From positions 1-64,000 of the forward strand of contig CAYGSJ010000001.1 in NCBI GenBank assembly GCA_964352665.1: a DNA stretch of 64,000 bases, written 5' to 3'. Both the position numbers and the translations under genes were made by a program. Positions 29,781-38,529 of the stretch are shown piece by piece. Below the pieces are notes generated by a model. That model ran no database searches. It saw only the letters and a program-made list of their open reading frames with translations, and was not told the DNA's origin. Each line of letters opens with the position of its first letter. Position 1 is the stretch's first letter. Origin of the DNA: UBA1672 sp964352665. Lineage in GTDB: Bacteria; Pseudomonadota; Alphaproteobacteria; Micavibrionales; Micavibrionaceae.

Positions 29781-30965
29781 CTAAAAGAATGCCTGTAACC
29801 CAGTCTGTGCGCGGCCCAGAATTAACGCGTGCACGTCATGGGTTCCCTCATATGTATTCACAGACTCTAAGTTACACATATGGCGCATCACATGGAATTC
29901 ATCTGCAATTCCATTTCCTCCATGCATGTCTCGTGAGATACGGGCAATGTCTAATGCCTTGCCACAATTATTCCTTTTAATAAGGGAGATCATTTCCGGT
30001 GCAAAATTATCTTCATCCATGAGGCGCCCTACCTGTAAAGCAGCGTGAAGCCCAAGAGATATTTCTGTTTGCATATCTGCGAGTTTCTTCTGTACAAGTT
30101 GTGTTTGCGCCAAGGGTCGTCCAAACTGAGATCGATCTAGCGTATACTGCCTTGCCGCGTGCCAGCAAAACTCGGCAGAACCCATTACGCCCCAAGCAAT
30201 ACCGTACCGCGCTCTATTTAAACATTCAAAAGGTCCTCTCAGGCCCGAAGCTTTGGGAAGCATATTTTCTTCTGGAACAATTACCCCGTCCATCACTATC
30301 TCGCCGGTTATAGAGGCTCTTAAGGATAATTTCCCTTCTAATTTTGGTGCTGTAAGCCCTTTCATTCCCTTATCAAGAATAAAGCCTTTGATTTTGTTAT
30401 CATGTTCGGCTGATTTAGCCCAAACAATGAAGACATCTGCTATGGGTGAATTACTAATCCATATTTTACTACCTGTTAATTTGTAGCCACCGTCTACTTT
30501 TTCAGCGCGGGTTTTCATACCAGAGGGATCTGATCCTGCATCTGGCTCTGTGAGACCAAAACACCCAATAAATTCGCCCGTTGCAAGTTTCGGCAGGTAT
30601 TTTTTCTTTTGGTCTTCTGATCCCCAGGCGTAGATGGGGTACATCACAAGTGAAGACTGAACAGACATTGCAGAACGATATCCTGAGTCTACGCGCTCGA
30701 TTTCACGGGCGATCAGCCCGTAAGAAACGTAGTTAACCCCTGCTCCACCGTATTCTTCCGGAATATTTGCACCAAGCAAACCAAGCTCACCCATTTCGGT
30801 CATAATTTCCGGGTGAAAGTGATCTTCTCTGTATGCTTCTAAAACACGGGGTTGCAATTTATCTTGCGCAAACGCGCGTGCAGCATCTCTGATGGCACGC
30901 TCATCATCAGTTAGTCTGGTTTCCAGAAGGAGTGGGTCATCCCATTGAAAAGTAGCGGAGCTCAT
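29781..30965 (-). CDS. Acyl-CoA dehydrogenase, glutaryl-CoA dehydrogenase-like
   Basis: FAD enzyme of the acyl-CoA dehydrogenase family, 394 aa. The sequence is close to glutaryl-CoA dehydrogenases: [29 protein letters not shown] (read in parts) and [16 protein letters not shown]. The C-terminal [20 protein letters not shown] carries the catalytic Glu. It would convert glutaryl-CoA to crotonyl-CoA in lysine or tryptophan breakdown. I start at the ATG at 30965 with GAGG five bases upstream; a GTG at 31004 would add 13 poor residues. Divergent from the E1 gene. Confidence 0.9.
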   Translation of the reverse strand: MSSATFQWDDPLLLETRLTDDERAIRDAARAFAQDKLQPRVLEAYREDHFHPEIMTEMGELGLLGANIPEEYGGAGVNYVSYGLIAREIERVDSGYRSAMSVQSSLVMYPIYAWGSEDQKKKYLPKLATGEFIGCFGLTEPDAGSDPSGMKTRAEKVDGGYKLTGSKIWISNSPIADVFIVWAKSAEHDNKIKGFILDKGMKGLTAPKLEGKLSLRASITGEIVMDGVIVPEENMLPKASGLRGPFECLNRARYGIAWGVMGSAEFCWHAARQYTLDRSQFGRPLAQTQLVQKKLADMQTEISLGLHAALQVGRLMDEDNFAPEMISLIKRNNCGKALDIARISRDMHGGNGIADEFHVMRHMCNLESVNTYEGTHDVHALILGRAQTGLQAFF

Positions 30966-31040
30966 TTTTTCCTCGTTTTTGTACTTTTGTTTAATCGCGG
31001 GCACTATACACGAGGAATTCTCAATGATAAAGTCCGCCGG

Positions 31041-33248
31041 ATGAAAGATCGGGCAAAAATAGTAAATGAGAATTTTTTAAGGCGTGTGGAAGCGCGGGAT
31101 TTTCCGCAAACCACTGTTTTTACACCAGAATCTGTTGGCCTTACAAATGCTCAATCAGTTGAGATATTTGAAAGTCAGGTCCTAAGTCGTCAATTAGATA
31201 TAGGATCGCGTGAACTTCAATCACGTCGTGAAGGTTTTTATACAATTGGTAGTTCCGGTCATGAAGGTAATGCAGCAATCTCGGCTTCGGCACGTCTTGA
31301 AGATATGGCATTCTTGCATTACAGAGATGCGGCTTTTCTTATTCAACGCGCGAAAAAGTTACCCGGGCAAACACCTGTATGGGATATGTTGCTTAGTTTT
31401 ACAGCTTCTAGTGAAGACCCGATTTCTGCTGGACGTCATAAAGTACTTGGAAGCAAGGCTCTTTATATTCCTCCACAGACAAGCACTATTGCCTCGCATT
31501 TACCCAAAGCTGTTGGTGCTGCTTTTAGTGTTGTTCTTAATAAAAAGTTTGGTGTAGAGGGAGAGCTTCCTTCTGACTCTGTGATTCTTTGCAGCTTTGG
31601 TGATGCATCCATTAATCATTCAACGGCACAAGGGGCAATAAATACAGCTTGCTGGACATCATATAAAGGACTTCCGCTTCCACTCGTTTTTATCTGTGAA
31701 GATAATGATATCGGAATTTCAACGCCGACGCCTAAAGACTGGATTAAGAATAACTATAAGGATCGTCCGGGGCTTGAGTATTTTTATTGTGATGGCTTGA
31801 ATATTTTTGAAACGTATAAAGTTGCATCTGAGGCTATTGAATTTGCCCGTAAATATAAAAAGCCGGTTTTTCTTCATGTGAAATGTATACGTCTATACGG
31901 CCATGCGGGTCCTGATGTGCAGACATCTTATATGAGCAGTGCCAGAGAAGTCCAAATTGAAGGGCAAGATCCTTTGCTTCATAGTGCCAATCTTTTAATT
32001 AAAAATGGTATTCTAGAACCCAAGCAAGTTCTGGATTTATATCATAAAATTGGTGAAACAGTGGCAGCTGCAGCTGAACATGTTATTAAAAGGCCCAAGC
32101 TGATTACATCAGAAGAGGTTCAAAACAGCCTTATTCCTGATAAAATCATGCCTTTTGTTAAAGACGTTTCTGAAGAGACTAGAGAAAAAAGTTTTGGTCG
32201 TGAACTAAAAAACTTGGAAGAACCACAGCATATGGCTCGTCTTTTAAATTGGGCGCTTCATGATTTAATGCTGGAGCATGATAACATAGTTATGGCGGGT
32301 GAGGACATTGGGCCTAAAGGTGGTGTTTACGGTATTACAACAAAATTGCATGATCGCTTTGGCCCTCACCGTGTTATTAATACCCTTCTTGATGAGCAAA
32401 GCATTTTAGGCTTAGCGATAGGAATGGCACACAATGATATCATTCCAATTCCTGAAATTCAGTTTTTGGCTTATCTGCATAATGCCGAGGATCAATTACG
32501 AGGCGAAGCGGCAACTTTAAGCTTCTTTTCAAACAAGCAATATACCAACCCCATGGTTATCCGCATTGCGGGGTTAGCTTATCAGAAGGGTTTTGGTGGT
32601 CATTTTCATAATGATAATTCTTTTGCAGTTATAAGAGATATTCCTGGTGTTATTCTTGCGTGTCCTTCTAATGGTGCCGATGCTGTAGAAATGATGCGTG
32701 AATGTGTAAGACTTGCAAAAGAAGAACAACGTATTGTTGTTTTCCTTGAACCTATAGCCCTTTACATGACACGCGATCTTCATGAAGAAAAGGACGGCCT
32801 CTGGACATTCAATTATAGCCATCCCAAAAAAGCGAAGGCAGTGAGATTTGGCGAGCTACACATTGAAGGAAATGGAGAAGAGCTTTGTATACTTACATAC
32901 GGTAATGGCTATTATCTCTCACGGCAAGCTGCAAAAGCTCTTGAAGAACAGCATAAAGTTAAGATTCGTGTGATTGATCTACGTTGGCTTGTACCCTTAA
33001 ATAAGAAGGCTATTTTGGATGCTGTAAAATCATGTAAAAATATTTTGATTGTTGATGAATGCAGACGTACAGGATCAATAAGTGAAGAGCTTACAACTCT
33101 GCTTCATGAGAATGTTAACCCCCTTCCAAATCTAGGAAGAATCACCGCAGATGATTGTTTTATACCTTTGGGCAAAGCATATGCATCGACATTGCCAAGC
33201 GTAGAAAGCATTATAAAAGAAGCACTTAAGCTAGTTAAGAAAGACTAA
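31041..33248 (+). CDS. Fused alpha-beta E1 component of a 2-oxoacid dehydrogenase
   Basis: 735 aa. Thiamine-diphosphate enzyme that decarboxylates 2-oxoacids, most like branched-chain (2-oxoisovalerate) E1. The alpha half comes first ([10 protein letters not shown], then [17 protein letters not shown] and the ThDP motif [13 protein letters not shown] near 187). The beta half begins near residue 395 ([22 protein letters not shown], with [15 protein letters not shown]). Normally the halves are separate genes. The frame stays open back to 30945, overlapping the divergent dehydrogenase; I take the ATG at 31041, though its ribosome site is weak. No E2 or E3 gene is in the window. A malonyltransferase-like gene follows after 3 bases. 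Confidence 0.85.
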   Translation: MKDRAKIVNENFLRRVEARDFPQTTVFTPESVGLTNAQSVEIFESQVLSRQLDIGSRELQSRREGFYTIGSSGHEGNAAISASARLEDMAFLHYRDAAFLIQRAKKLPGQTPVWDMLLSFTASSEDPISAGRHKVLGSKALYIPPQTSTIASHLPKAVGAAFSVVLNKKFGVEGELPSDSVILCSFGDASINHSTAQGAINTACWTSYKGLPLPLVFICEDNDIGISTPTPKDWIKNNYKDRPGLEYFYCDGLNIFETYKVASEAIEFARKYKKPVFLHVKCIRLYGHAGPDVQTSYMSSAREVQIEGQDPLLHSANLLIKNGILEPKQVLDLYHKIGETVAAAAEHVIKRPKLITSEEVQNSLIPDKIMPFVKDVSEETREKSFGRELKNLEEPQHMARLLNWALHDLMLEHDNIVMAGEDIGPKGGVYGITTKLHDRFGPHRVINTLLDEQSILGLAIGMAHNDIIPIPEIQFLAYLHNAEDQLRGEAATLSFFSNKQYTNPMVIRIAGLAYQKGFGGHFHNDNSFAVIRDIPGVILACPSNGADAVEMMRECVRLAKEEQRIVVFLEPIALYMTRDLHEEKDGLWTFNYSHPKKAKAVRFGELHIEGNGEELCILTYGNGYYLSRQAAKALEEQHKVKIRVIDLRWLVPLNKKAILDAVKSCKNILIVDECRRTGSISEELTTLLHENVNPLPNLGRITADDCFIPLGKAYASTLPSVESIIKEALKLVKKD

Positions 33249-33251
33249 ACC

Positions 33252-34289
33252 ATGGCAAAAAGAGCACTAGTCATAGCGCCGGGGCGCGGTACTTATAACA
33301 AGGCAGAACTTGGATATCTTAATTTACACCACAGCGATAAAAAAGATTTTATCCAAATGATAGATGATTACCGGGTTTCTCAACAACAGATTACAATTTC
33401 CGAGTTAGATGGTAAGGATGTTTATTCTATTAAAGAACATACACGTGGGGATAATGCTTCTCCTTTAATTTATGCGTGTGCTTATGGCGATTTTCTGTCA
33501 ATAGATCAGGAAAAATTCGAAGTTGTTGCTGTAACCGGTAATTCAATGGGGTGGTATATTGCCTTAGGATGTGGTGAAGCTTTATCAGAAGAAAGCACAG
33601 TAAATTTAATTAATACGATGGGTACAATGATGCAGGAATCTTTGATTGGAGGACAAATTATCTATCCTTTTGTTGATGAAAACTGGCATGTTATTCCAGA
33701 TAAAAGAAAAGAACTTGAACAAATTGTAAGCAAGATAAACAAAGATGTTTCTTGTGAGGTTTACACATCTATTGAGCTTGGAGGCTTTGTTGTTTACGGC
33801 GCCAATGCTGATGGTATAAAGGAATTGCAGAAACATCTACCTGAAGTGCAGGAACGCTTTCCTTTGGTTCTACCAAACCATGCTGCTTTTCATACATCCT
33901 TGCAAAATCCTATTTCAGAGAAGGCGTTGGATATATTCTCACCCGATATTTTTGAATCTCCTCTTATTCCCCTTGTGGATGGGCGCGGACATATTTGGAC
34001 ACCCTACTCTACTGATCCTGAAGAACTTTTCGAGTACACGCTCGGTCATCAGGTGTGTCAGTACTATGACTTTACGAGGGCCGTTCAAGTTGCAGTTAAG
34101 GAGCATGCGCCAGATTGTATTATTGTACTTGGGCCAGGGACAACGCTTGGTGGTGCAATCGCGCAAAGCCTTATTCAAATAGGCTGGGATGGGTTAAATT
34201 CAAAAGAAGACTTTACCGAAAGGCAGGCGGGAGATAATCCTGTATTGTATGCCATGGGTATTGATTATCAAAGAGAAATGGTTGTTTAA
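33252..34289 (+). CDS. Acyl carrier protein S-malonyltransferase-like acyltransferase
   Basis: 345 aa. FabD/acyltransferase fold: the active Ser is Ser98 in TGNSMGW (95-101, GHSxG in FabD with His replaced by Asn). The catalytic His is in NHAAFHTSL near 215-223, and GPGTTLGG lies near the end. The N-terminal APGRGTY replaces the usual GQGSQ. It transfers an acyl group, normally malonyl, from CoA to acyl carrier protein. The His-to-Asn change and the unusual N-terminus set it apart from the housekeeping FabD. Three bases after the E1 gene, so almost surely co-transcribed. Confidence 0.78.
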   Translation: MAKRALVIAPGRGTYNKAELGYLNLHHSDKKDFIQMIDDYRVSQQQITISELDGKDVYSIKEHTRGDNASPLIYACAYGDFLSIDQEKFEVVAVTGNSMGWYIALGCGEALSEESTVNLINTMGTMMQESLIGGQIIYPFVDENWHVIPDKRKELEQIVSKINKDVSCEVYTSIELGGFVVYGANADGIKELQKHLPEVQERFPLVLPNHAAFHTSLQNPISEKALDIFSPDIFESPLIPLVDGRGHIWTPYSTDPEELFEYTLGHQVCQYYDFTRAVQVAVKEHAPDCIIVLGPGTTLGGAIAQSLIQIGWDGLNSKEDFTERQAGDNPVLYAMGIDYQREMVV

Positions 34290-34717
34290 GCTATTTCGGG
34301 TGATAGCTTACTTCGTTTATCTAACGCTTTTTTCCAAGTTATTTCTATTTTTTCTCCGGTCTTCTTTCCATCTCCGGTAATAGTCAAAATGCCCGTATCT
34401 TTATCATATTGAAATTTTCTTACAAAATCTCTTACATCAATGCCTTTTGCCCATTCCATATGGTGCATTATTTCGTCTTTTCCAGTAATTTCAAAGCCAC
34501 CACAATATTCAAAATCCATCCTCCCCTTTGGAGAAGTAGTATCAGTCTTATGAATTTCAGCAAAAACTGTTCCTAGACTTGTATAGGCAAGCATGCCGTG
34601 AGAGCCTTCATTGGTAATGCGTTCACCATCGGCACGTATAGTGGCAATTGTTTCCATGACCCATTTACCGGTAATTACTCTCAATATTGCGTCGCGTTCT
34701 TCTGCAGTTACAGGCAC
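34286..34717 (-). CDS. Lipocalin-like domain protein
   Basis: 143 aa, cytosolic, one small beta-barrel. Strand pattern GKWVMETIATIRADG, GMLAYTSLGTVFAEIHK, YCGGFEITGKDEIMHHME fits the lipocalin-like (PF13924-type) family, which often binds small hydrophobic ligands. Function unknown. Convergent with the malonyltransferase-like gene and overlapping its end by four bases. Confidence 0.7.
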   Translation of the reverse strand: MPVTAEERDAILRVITGKWVMETIATIRADGERITNEGSHGMLAYTSLGTVFAEIHKTDTTSPKGRMDFEYCGGFEITGKDEIMHHMEWAKGIDVRDFVRKFQYDKDTGILTITGDGKKTGEKIEITWKKALDKRSKLSPEIA

Positions 34718-34776
34718 TTTAATCCTCTTGGAAAATAAAATGTATTGCTACAATAATGGAGGGAATATGTCAAAAA

Positions 34777-34853
34777 TGGCGCGCCCGGCAGGACTCGAAC
34801 CTGCAACCTACGCATTAGAAGTGCGTTGCTCTATCCAATTGAGCTACGGGCGC
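34777..34853 (-). tRNA. tRNA-Arg (TCT)
   Basis: 77 bases with encoded CCA. Acceptor GCGCCCG/CGGGCGC; D-arm GCTC/GAGC; anticodon stem ACGCA/TGCGT with loop CTTCTAA, anticodon TCT; T-arm GCAGG/CCTGC with TTCGAGT. Reads AGA codons, useful in this AT-rich genome. Confidence 0.97.
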
Positions 34854-34896
34854 AAACAGGCCTTTTATAATGATAATATTTAAAAGGTACAACTTC

Positions 34897-35175
34897 TTAT
34901 TTAAAATTATCTGTGTAATTTTTGGGTTTAACCCGCCTATTACGTTCTTGTATAACTTTGTAGTCCCATGACTTTTTCTCTGCATAAGCTACAGCTTGTT
35001 CGCAAGTATCGAATTTAAGTTGAATCTGGCCCAAAGTGCTATTTGATGAGGTCCACCCCATTAGCGGCTCGCTTGTCTTTTGTGCGACTGGATCACACTC
35101 CATAACCCATAGGTGGGTTTTTCCTCTTCCAGATTGCATCGCATTTTTGCTTGGTTTGTAGATTGTTACATCCAT
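34897..35175 (-). CDS. NDUFS4-like complex I accessory subunit (ETC_C1 family)
   Basis: 92 aa. IYKPSKNAMQSGRGKTHLW, PLMGWTSSNSTLGQI and FDTCEQAVAYAEKKSWDY are the hallmark blocks of the alphaproteobacterial and mitochondrial 18-kDa complex I subunit, which sits near the NADH module and steadies it. It is 8 kb from nuoA, followed by tRNA-Arg; in Alphaproteobacteria it is usually unlinked to nuo. Confidence 0.9.
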   Translation of the reverse strand: MDVTIYKPSKNAMQSGRGKTHLWVMECDPVAQKTSEPLMGWTSSNSTLGQIQLKFDTCEQAVAYAEKKSWDYKVIQERNRRVKPKNYTDNFK

Positions 35176-35232
35176 AATCGATTTTACCCTTTAAAAAATG
35201 TCACTTGGAAATTCTAGAAGCATTAAAAAAAA

Positions 35233-35877
35233 TTACCAGCGATAAATGCGTTTACCTATTAAAGCCGCAATTAAACCAAAAACAATATAAGGCAGAAGAT
35301 GGGTAAAACACAAATGGGCAATATCATCAGAGCCGCAGGTAAGGCGAAGTCCCAAATATCCTAACCCACCAACGGCAAGAACATTCATAAAAATCATAAC
35401 ATTAGGATGTGTCGTTCTCCCTTTTGTAGCCAAGATCCATATTGCAAAAGCTGGGATAACACCAAATATTACCGATTTTAAATGACAGTGATGCCATTCC
35501 ATTTCTGGTGTATTAAAGGTTTCCATCATACTTCTGAGACTGACCCAAAAAAGAAAACTGATGAACAGGGTTGTTGGAACAGCAATTAACCACTTTTGAC
35601 CACGCATATCGGGCACACAAAGCCAAACACTACAAAAAGTAGCCGTGATCGATATAGCTAATATGTTGATTAACTCATAGATATAAAGAGGATCTGTTAG
35701 TTTTAAAGTAAAATCATTCCGAAGACCCAGAAAGTATATGGCAATAACAATGTACAGAACACCATAGAGGCTCCAAGGTAAAGCTCTTAGCATAGGTCTT
35801 TGTAATACCTTTATTTCTTTTAGTTCATTCGAGAGCGAGGTTACTAAGTCCTCTATATTTTTTTTTCCTACTTCCAT
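35233..35877 (-). CDS. NrsF (DUF1109) family anti-sigma factor
   Basis: 214 aa with a short cytosolic N-terminus and six transmembrane segments. PDMRGQKWLIAVP, WHHCHLKSVIFGVIPA and RLTCGSDDIAHLCFTHLLPY (Cys and His rich loops) match NrsF, which holds SigF at the inner membrane until stress; its conserved cysteines have been tied to signal sensing. The ATG at 35877 lies one base after the sigma-factor stop, so the two are translationally coupled. A longer frame from 35943 only runs into the sigma gene. Confidence 0.87.
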   Translation of the reverse strand: MEVGKKNIEDLVTSLSNELKEIKVLQRPMLRALPWSLYGVLYIVIAIYFLGLRNDFTLKLTDPLYIYELINILAISITATFCSVWLCVPDMRGQKWLIAVPTTLFISFLFWVSLRSMMETFNTPEMEWHHCHLKSVIFGVIPAFAIWILATKGRTTHPNVMIFMNVLAVGGLGYLGLRLTCGSDDIAHLCFTHLLPYIVFGLIAALIGKRIYRW

Positions 35878-35878
35878 T

Positions 35879-36442
35879 TTAACCCAACATATCTTTAAGC
35901 TTATTCGTTGTGCGGTGTGCGGCCACTTTGACAGCTGAAACACTCATATCCATCTCGTTAGCAACTTCTTTTGCGCTATAACCCTCGATTTTCATCATTT
36001 TGAATATCTTTTGTTGTTTTTCTGGTAGCGCACTAATGGCGTCTTCTATGTCTTTCAATTCGCCGGAAGTGTCCTGAAAAGTTACATTTTGTTCAAAAAT
36101 TTCTATACTATCTTGCGTGGCTTCCTTTGTTTTTCTGCTCTTGTAATGTTTTCTTAGGAAGTCAGTGCGTCTAAATTTTATAATTGCATTCAGCCATGGT
36201 TTAAAGGGCCTGTCATTACTGTAGGAATGCAGAGATTTATGCACCGATATTAGTACTTCCTGGGAGATATCCTCAATCCAATCAGGGTTGGCAAGCGTAC
36301 CGGATAGACTGGCTTTTACAAATGGAATTATATCTCTGAGAAGTTCAGAATAGGCTTCCTTATCTCCATTTTGTGCAAGTAGTGCCAAATTTTTCCATAA
36401 ATCATCTTTGGAAAATTCGTTATCTGCGGTATATGAGGCCAT
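35879..36442 (-). CDS. sigF: ECF RNA polymerase sigma factor, SigF type
   Basis: 187 aa. Region 2 is visible as EDISQEVLISVHKSLHSY and RPFKPWLNAIIKFRRTDFLR (about 58-96), region 4 as LPEKQQKIFKMMKIEGYSAKEVANEMDMSVSAVKVAAHR (read in parts, 139-177). Paired with the NrsF-type anti-sigma factor, it likely governs an oxidative or heavy-metal stress regulon, as for Caulobacter SigF. Good ribosome site (AGAGAGGAAAT). tRNA-Pro lies 38 bases upstream on the same strand. Confidence 0.9.
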   Translation of the reverse strand: MASYTADNEFSKDDLWKNLALLAQNGDKEAYSELLRDIIPFVKASLSGTLANPDWIEDISQEVLISVHKSLHSYSNDRPFKPWLNAIIKFRRTDFLRKHYKSRKTKEATQDSIEIFEQNVTFQDTSGELKDIEDAISALPEKQQKIFKMMKIEGYSAKEVANEMDMSVSAVKVAAHRTTNKLKDMLG

Positions 36443-36480
36443 ATTTCCTCTCTTAGATGTAATGCAGAATATCTTATAAA

Positions 36481-36557
36481 TGGTCGGAGCGAGAGGATTC
36501 GAACCTCCGACCCCCTGTTCCCAAAACAGGTGCGCTACCAGGCTGCGCTACGCTCCG
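36481..36557 (-). tRNA. tRNA-Pro (TGG)
   Basis: 77 bases with encoded CCA. Acceptor CGGAGCG/CGCTCCG, anticodon stem CCTGT/ACAGG with loop TTTGGGA, anticodon TGG; T-arm GGAGG/CCTCT with TTCGAAT. Confidence 0.97.
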
Positions 36558-36632
36558 AACACAAGATTATGGGGTTTTACACGATGCTCAAGAAAACGGC
36601 AAGAGAATATAGGAAAAAAGTGATTAAAACAG

Positions 36633-37226
36633 TTATTGTGCGTTATTATTTAAAAAGACGTCGTATAACACTCTGTCCCCTATATTTATATTAAGTTTTT
36701 CTGCTTCACCACCGCCAATTTCAAGAGCAGCAAAGACCTCACCGTTTGATTTTATAATATCAAGACTTTTTGGGGTAGCCATTGGGTGAATGTGATGTAC
36801 TACACCATCCCTTCTGATAAAGAGTATATCCAGAGGAACTAGAGTATTTTTCATCCAGAAATTGCGCTCTTTTTTGTCTGTGTATAGAAAAAGCATGCCA
36901 GTATTTTTTTCAATTTTATCCCTATGCATCAAACCTTTTGCTTGTTCTTGCGCGGTTCTTGCGAGCTCCACTGTAAAATTGTGTCGTTCTGACCCTGCTG
37001 TTAAAATTGTAATCTCTGCCTTTTCAAGAATTTGTCTGTAATATTCATCTTGAGGCGGGATCAGACCCTCTATTGGTGGTGGAATTTTAACGGTTGGAGC
37101 TGTATTATCTGGGGTGGCATGAACATGTATGGTATTTAAGAATAGAAAAAGAAAAATAAGAGAAAAGATTGATAAAAGTAGAAATATTGATATTAAACTC
37201 TTTTCTGCTTTCATTTTCTTTCTCAA
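36633..37226 (-). CDS. DUF192 family protein, membrane-anchored
   Basis: 197 aa. One N-terminal membrane segment (about 12-32, Leu/Ile/Phe rich) followed by a periplasmic DUF192 domain (about 75-190). Signatures: ELARTAQEQAKGLMHRDKI, GMLFLY, FWMKNTLVPLDILFI and the GDRVLYD end. Function unknown across the family. Its start overlaps the CBS gene stop by four bases, so it is coupled with it. Confidence 0.85.
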   Translation of the reverse strand: MRKKMKAEKSLISIFLLLSIFSLIFLFLFLNTIHVHATPDNTAPTVKIPPPIEGLIPPQDEYYRQILEKAEITILTAGSERHNFTVELARTAQEQAKGLMHRDKIEKNTGMLFLYTDKKERNFWMKNTLVPLDILFIRRDGVVHHIHPMATPKSLDIIKSNGEVFAALEIGGGEAEKLNINIGDRVLYDVFLNNNAQ

Positions 37227-37684
37227 CTGTCTTCGGAAACCATATTTTCTAAATCTTCGACTAAGGAATCATAGGTGATAATGCCATAAAATTTGTCATG
37301 ATCATCTACGACACAAAGAGGACTACCGTGTCTGGTAAGTTCACTGACACCCTCCCAAATCGGAGCATCGGGGAGGATTTTCGCAGGTTTTCTGTCCATT
37401 AATTCCAAGACGCTCAATGTTTTGACATTATTTAGTCTTTTTGCAACTCCAGGGGCTGCCGTTAATTTTATGTCTATTTCAACACCATTTGCCATGGCGA
37501 CAGAAACTGGGATCAGATTTTTTAAAAGAATTTTAAGCGAAAACAAACCTAAAAAACGGCCATTATCATCAATAATCGCTGCTGCTGTGACTTTACCTTT
37601 TTTGATCTCAGCCAGAACATTTTCTACTGAATCGCTAGGTTTTACTGCAACGCTTTTTTTTACTACAGCAGAATGGCAAGGCAT
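37223..37684 (-). CDS. CBS-domain pair protein
   Basis: 153 aa composed of two CBS motifs (about 8-60 and 95-148): SVENVLAEIKKGKVTAAAIIDDNGRFLG (in parts) and PLCVVDDHDKFYGIITYDSLV. CBS pairs bind adenosine nucleotides and act as switches; the partner is unknown. Overlaps the DUF192 gene and follows the hydrolase by 20 bases. Confidence 0.82.
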   Translation of the reverse strand: MPCHSAVVKKSVAVKPSDSVENVLAEIKKGKVTAAAIIDDNGRFLGLFSLKILLKNLIPVSVAMANGVEIDIKLTAAPGVAKRLNNVKTLSVLELMDRKPAKILPDAPIWEGVSELTRHGSPLCVVDDHDKFYGIITYDSLVEDLENMVSEDS

Positions 37685-37704
37685 CCTTATTACTCCTATA
37701 TTAA

Positions 37705-38514
37705 TTACTCAGCATTTCTATTGTGACTTTGAAAAATCCCACTCAAAAACTCAATAACATATAACTCTGCATTGAACTCATATAAATTATTGTGGTTACC
37801 GTCCTTAAAATCAATGAATTTTTTTGGTTGTTTTGCAGCATCAAAAAGTTTTTGTGCATATTTTAAGGGCACAACCGTATCTTTATGGCCGTGTATAATA
37901 AGGATTGGCGCCTTAATTCCGGCAATTTTTTCTGTATTTAGAAATCTATCTTTTAATAATAAGCGTACAGGTACAAAGAAATACTGTGCAGCGGCAATAT
38001 CTACAAGACTTGAAAATGGTGTTTCTAATACTAAAGCGCCTATGTCGTATTCAGTTGCAATTTGAATGGCAACGCCGGATCCAAGAGATTCCCCGTATAA
38101 AATTATGTTCTCCGCAGAGACCTTCTTTTGACCTATAAGCCACTCAATATAAGCCCTTCCATCTTTATAAAGCCCTTCTTCAGAGGGGCTTCCTTCGTTT
38201 CCTCCATACCCCCGGTACTCGGCAAGCAAAACACTATAACCTTGTTCAAAATAAGCGGCTGTTTTAAAAAATCTGTGTGCGTAATTTCCACCATTACCGT
38301 GAAAAAAAAGTATGACACGGTCGCTTGATGACGTAGGTTGTAAGAATGCTGCCTCGAGTTTATTTCCATCAGATGTTACGACGTTTACCAGATCTACAGC
38401 CTTACTGGTTTCTGGCTTTAATTTATCAGGGAAATATATGAGGGATCTTTGTAATTGAAAAAGTATCAAAACAAAAAGCCCGTAAACTATACCAACGGTA
38501 ACCAAAATTTTCAT
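37705..38514 (-). CDS. Alpha/beta hydrolase, BEM46/ABHD13-like, membrane-anchored
   Basis: 269 aa. N-terminal membrane segment (4-20). Oxyanion region FFHGNGGNYAHR near 68-79; nucleophile Ser in YGESLGSG near 140-147; acid Asp in IIHGHKDTVVP near 208; His in DGNHNNLYE near 238. A serine hydrolase acting on an unknown lipid or ester at the inner membrane. 15 bases after the MsbA-like gene. Confidence 0.87.
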   Translation of the reverse strand: MKILVTVGIVYGLFVLILFQLQRSLIYFPDKLKPETSKAVDLVNVVTSDGNKLEAAFLQPTSSSDRVILFFHGNGGNYAHRFFKTAAYFEQGYSVLLAEYRGYGGNEGSPSEEGLYKDGRAYIEWLIGQKKVSAENIILYGESLGSGVAIQIATEYDIGALVLETPFSSLVDIAAAQYFFVPVRLLLKDRFLNTEKIAGIKAPILIIHGHKDTVVPLKYAQKLFDAAKQPKKFIDFKDGNHNNLYEFNAELYVIEFLSGIFQSHNRNAE

Positions 38515-38529
38515 AAATCTATACCTTAA

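Noticed and set aside
30945..31040. Upstream 32-codon extension of the E1 gene
   Set aside because: It overlaps the start of the divergent acyl-CoA dehydrogenase, and the residues do not resemble the family N-terminus.
34611..34883. Plus-strand frame containing a MARPAGLEPATYALEVRC-like stretch
   Set aside because: It is the complement of tRNA-Arg, a well-known false protein seen in many annotations, and it also overlaps the lipocalin-like gene.
35878..35943. Longer NrsF frame starting inside the sigma-factor gene
   Set aside because: The 22 added residues are only the sigma gene read in another frame; the ATG at 35877 sits one base after its stop.
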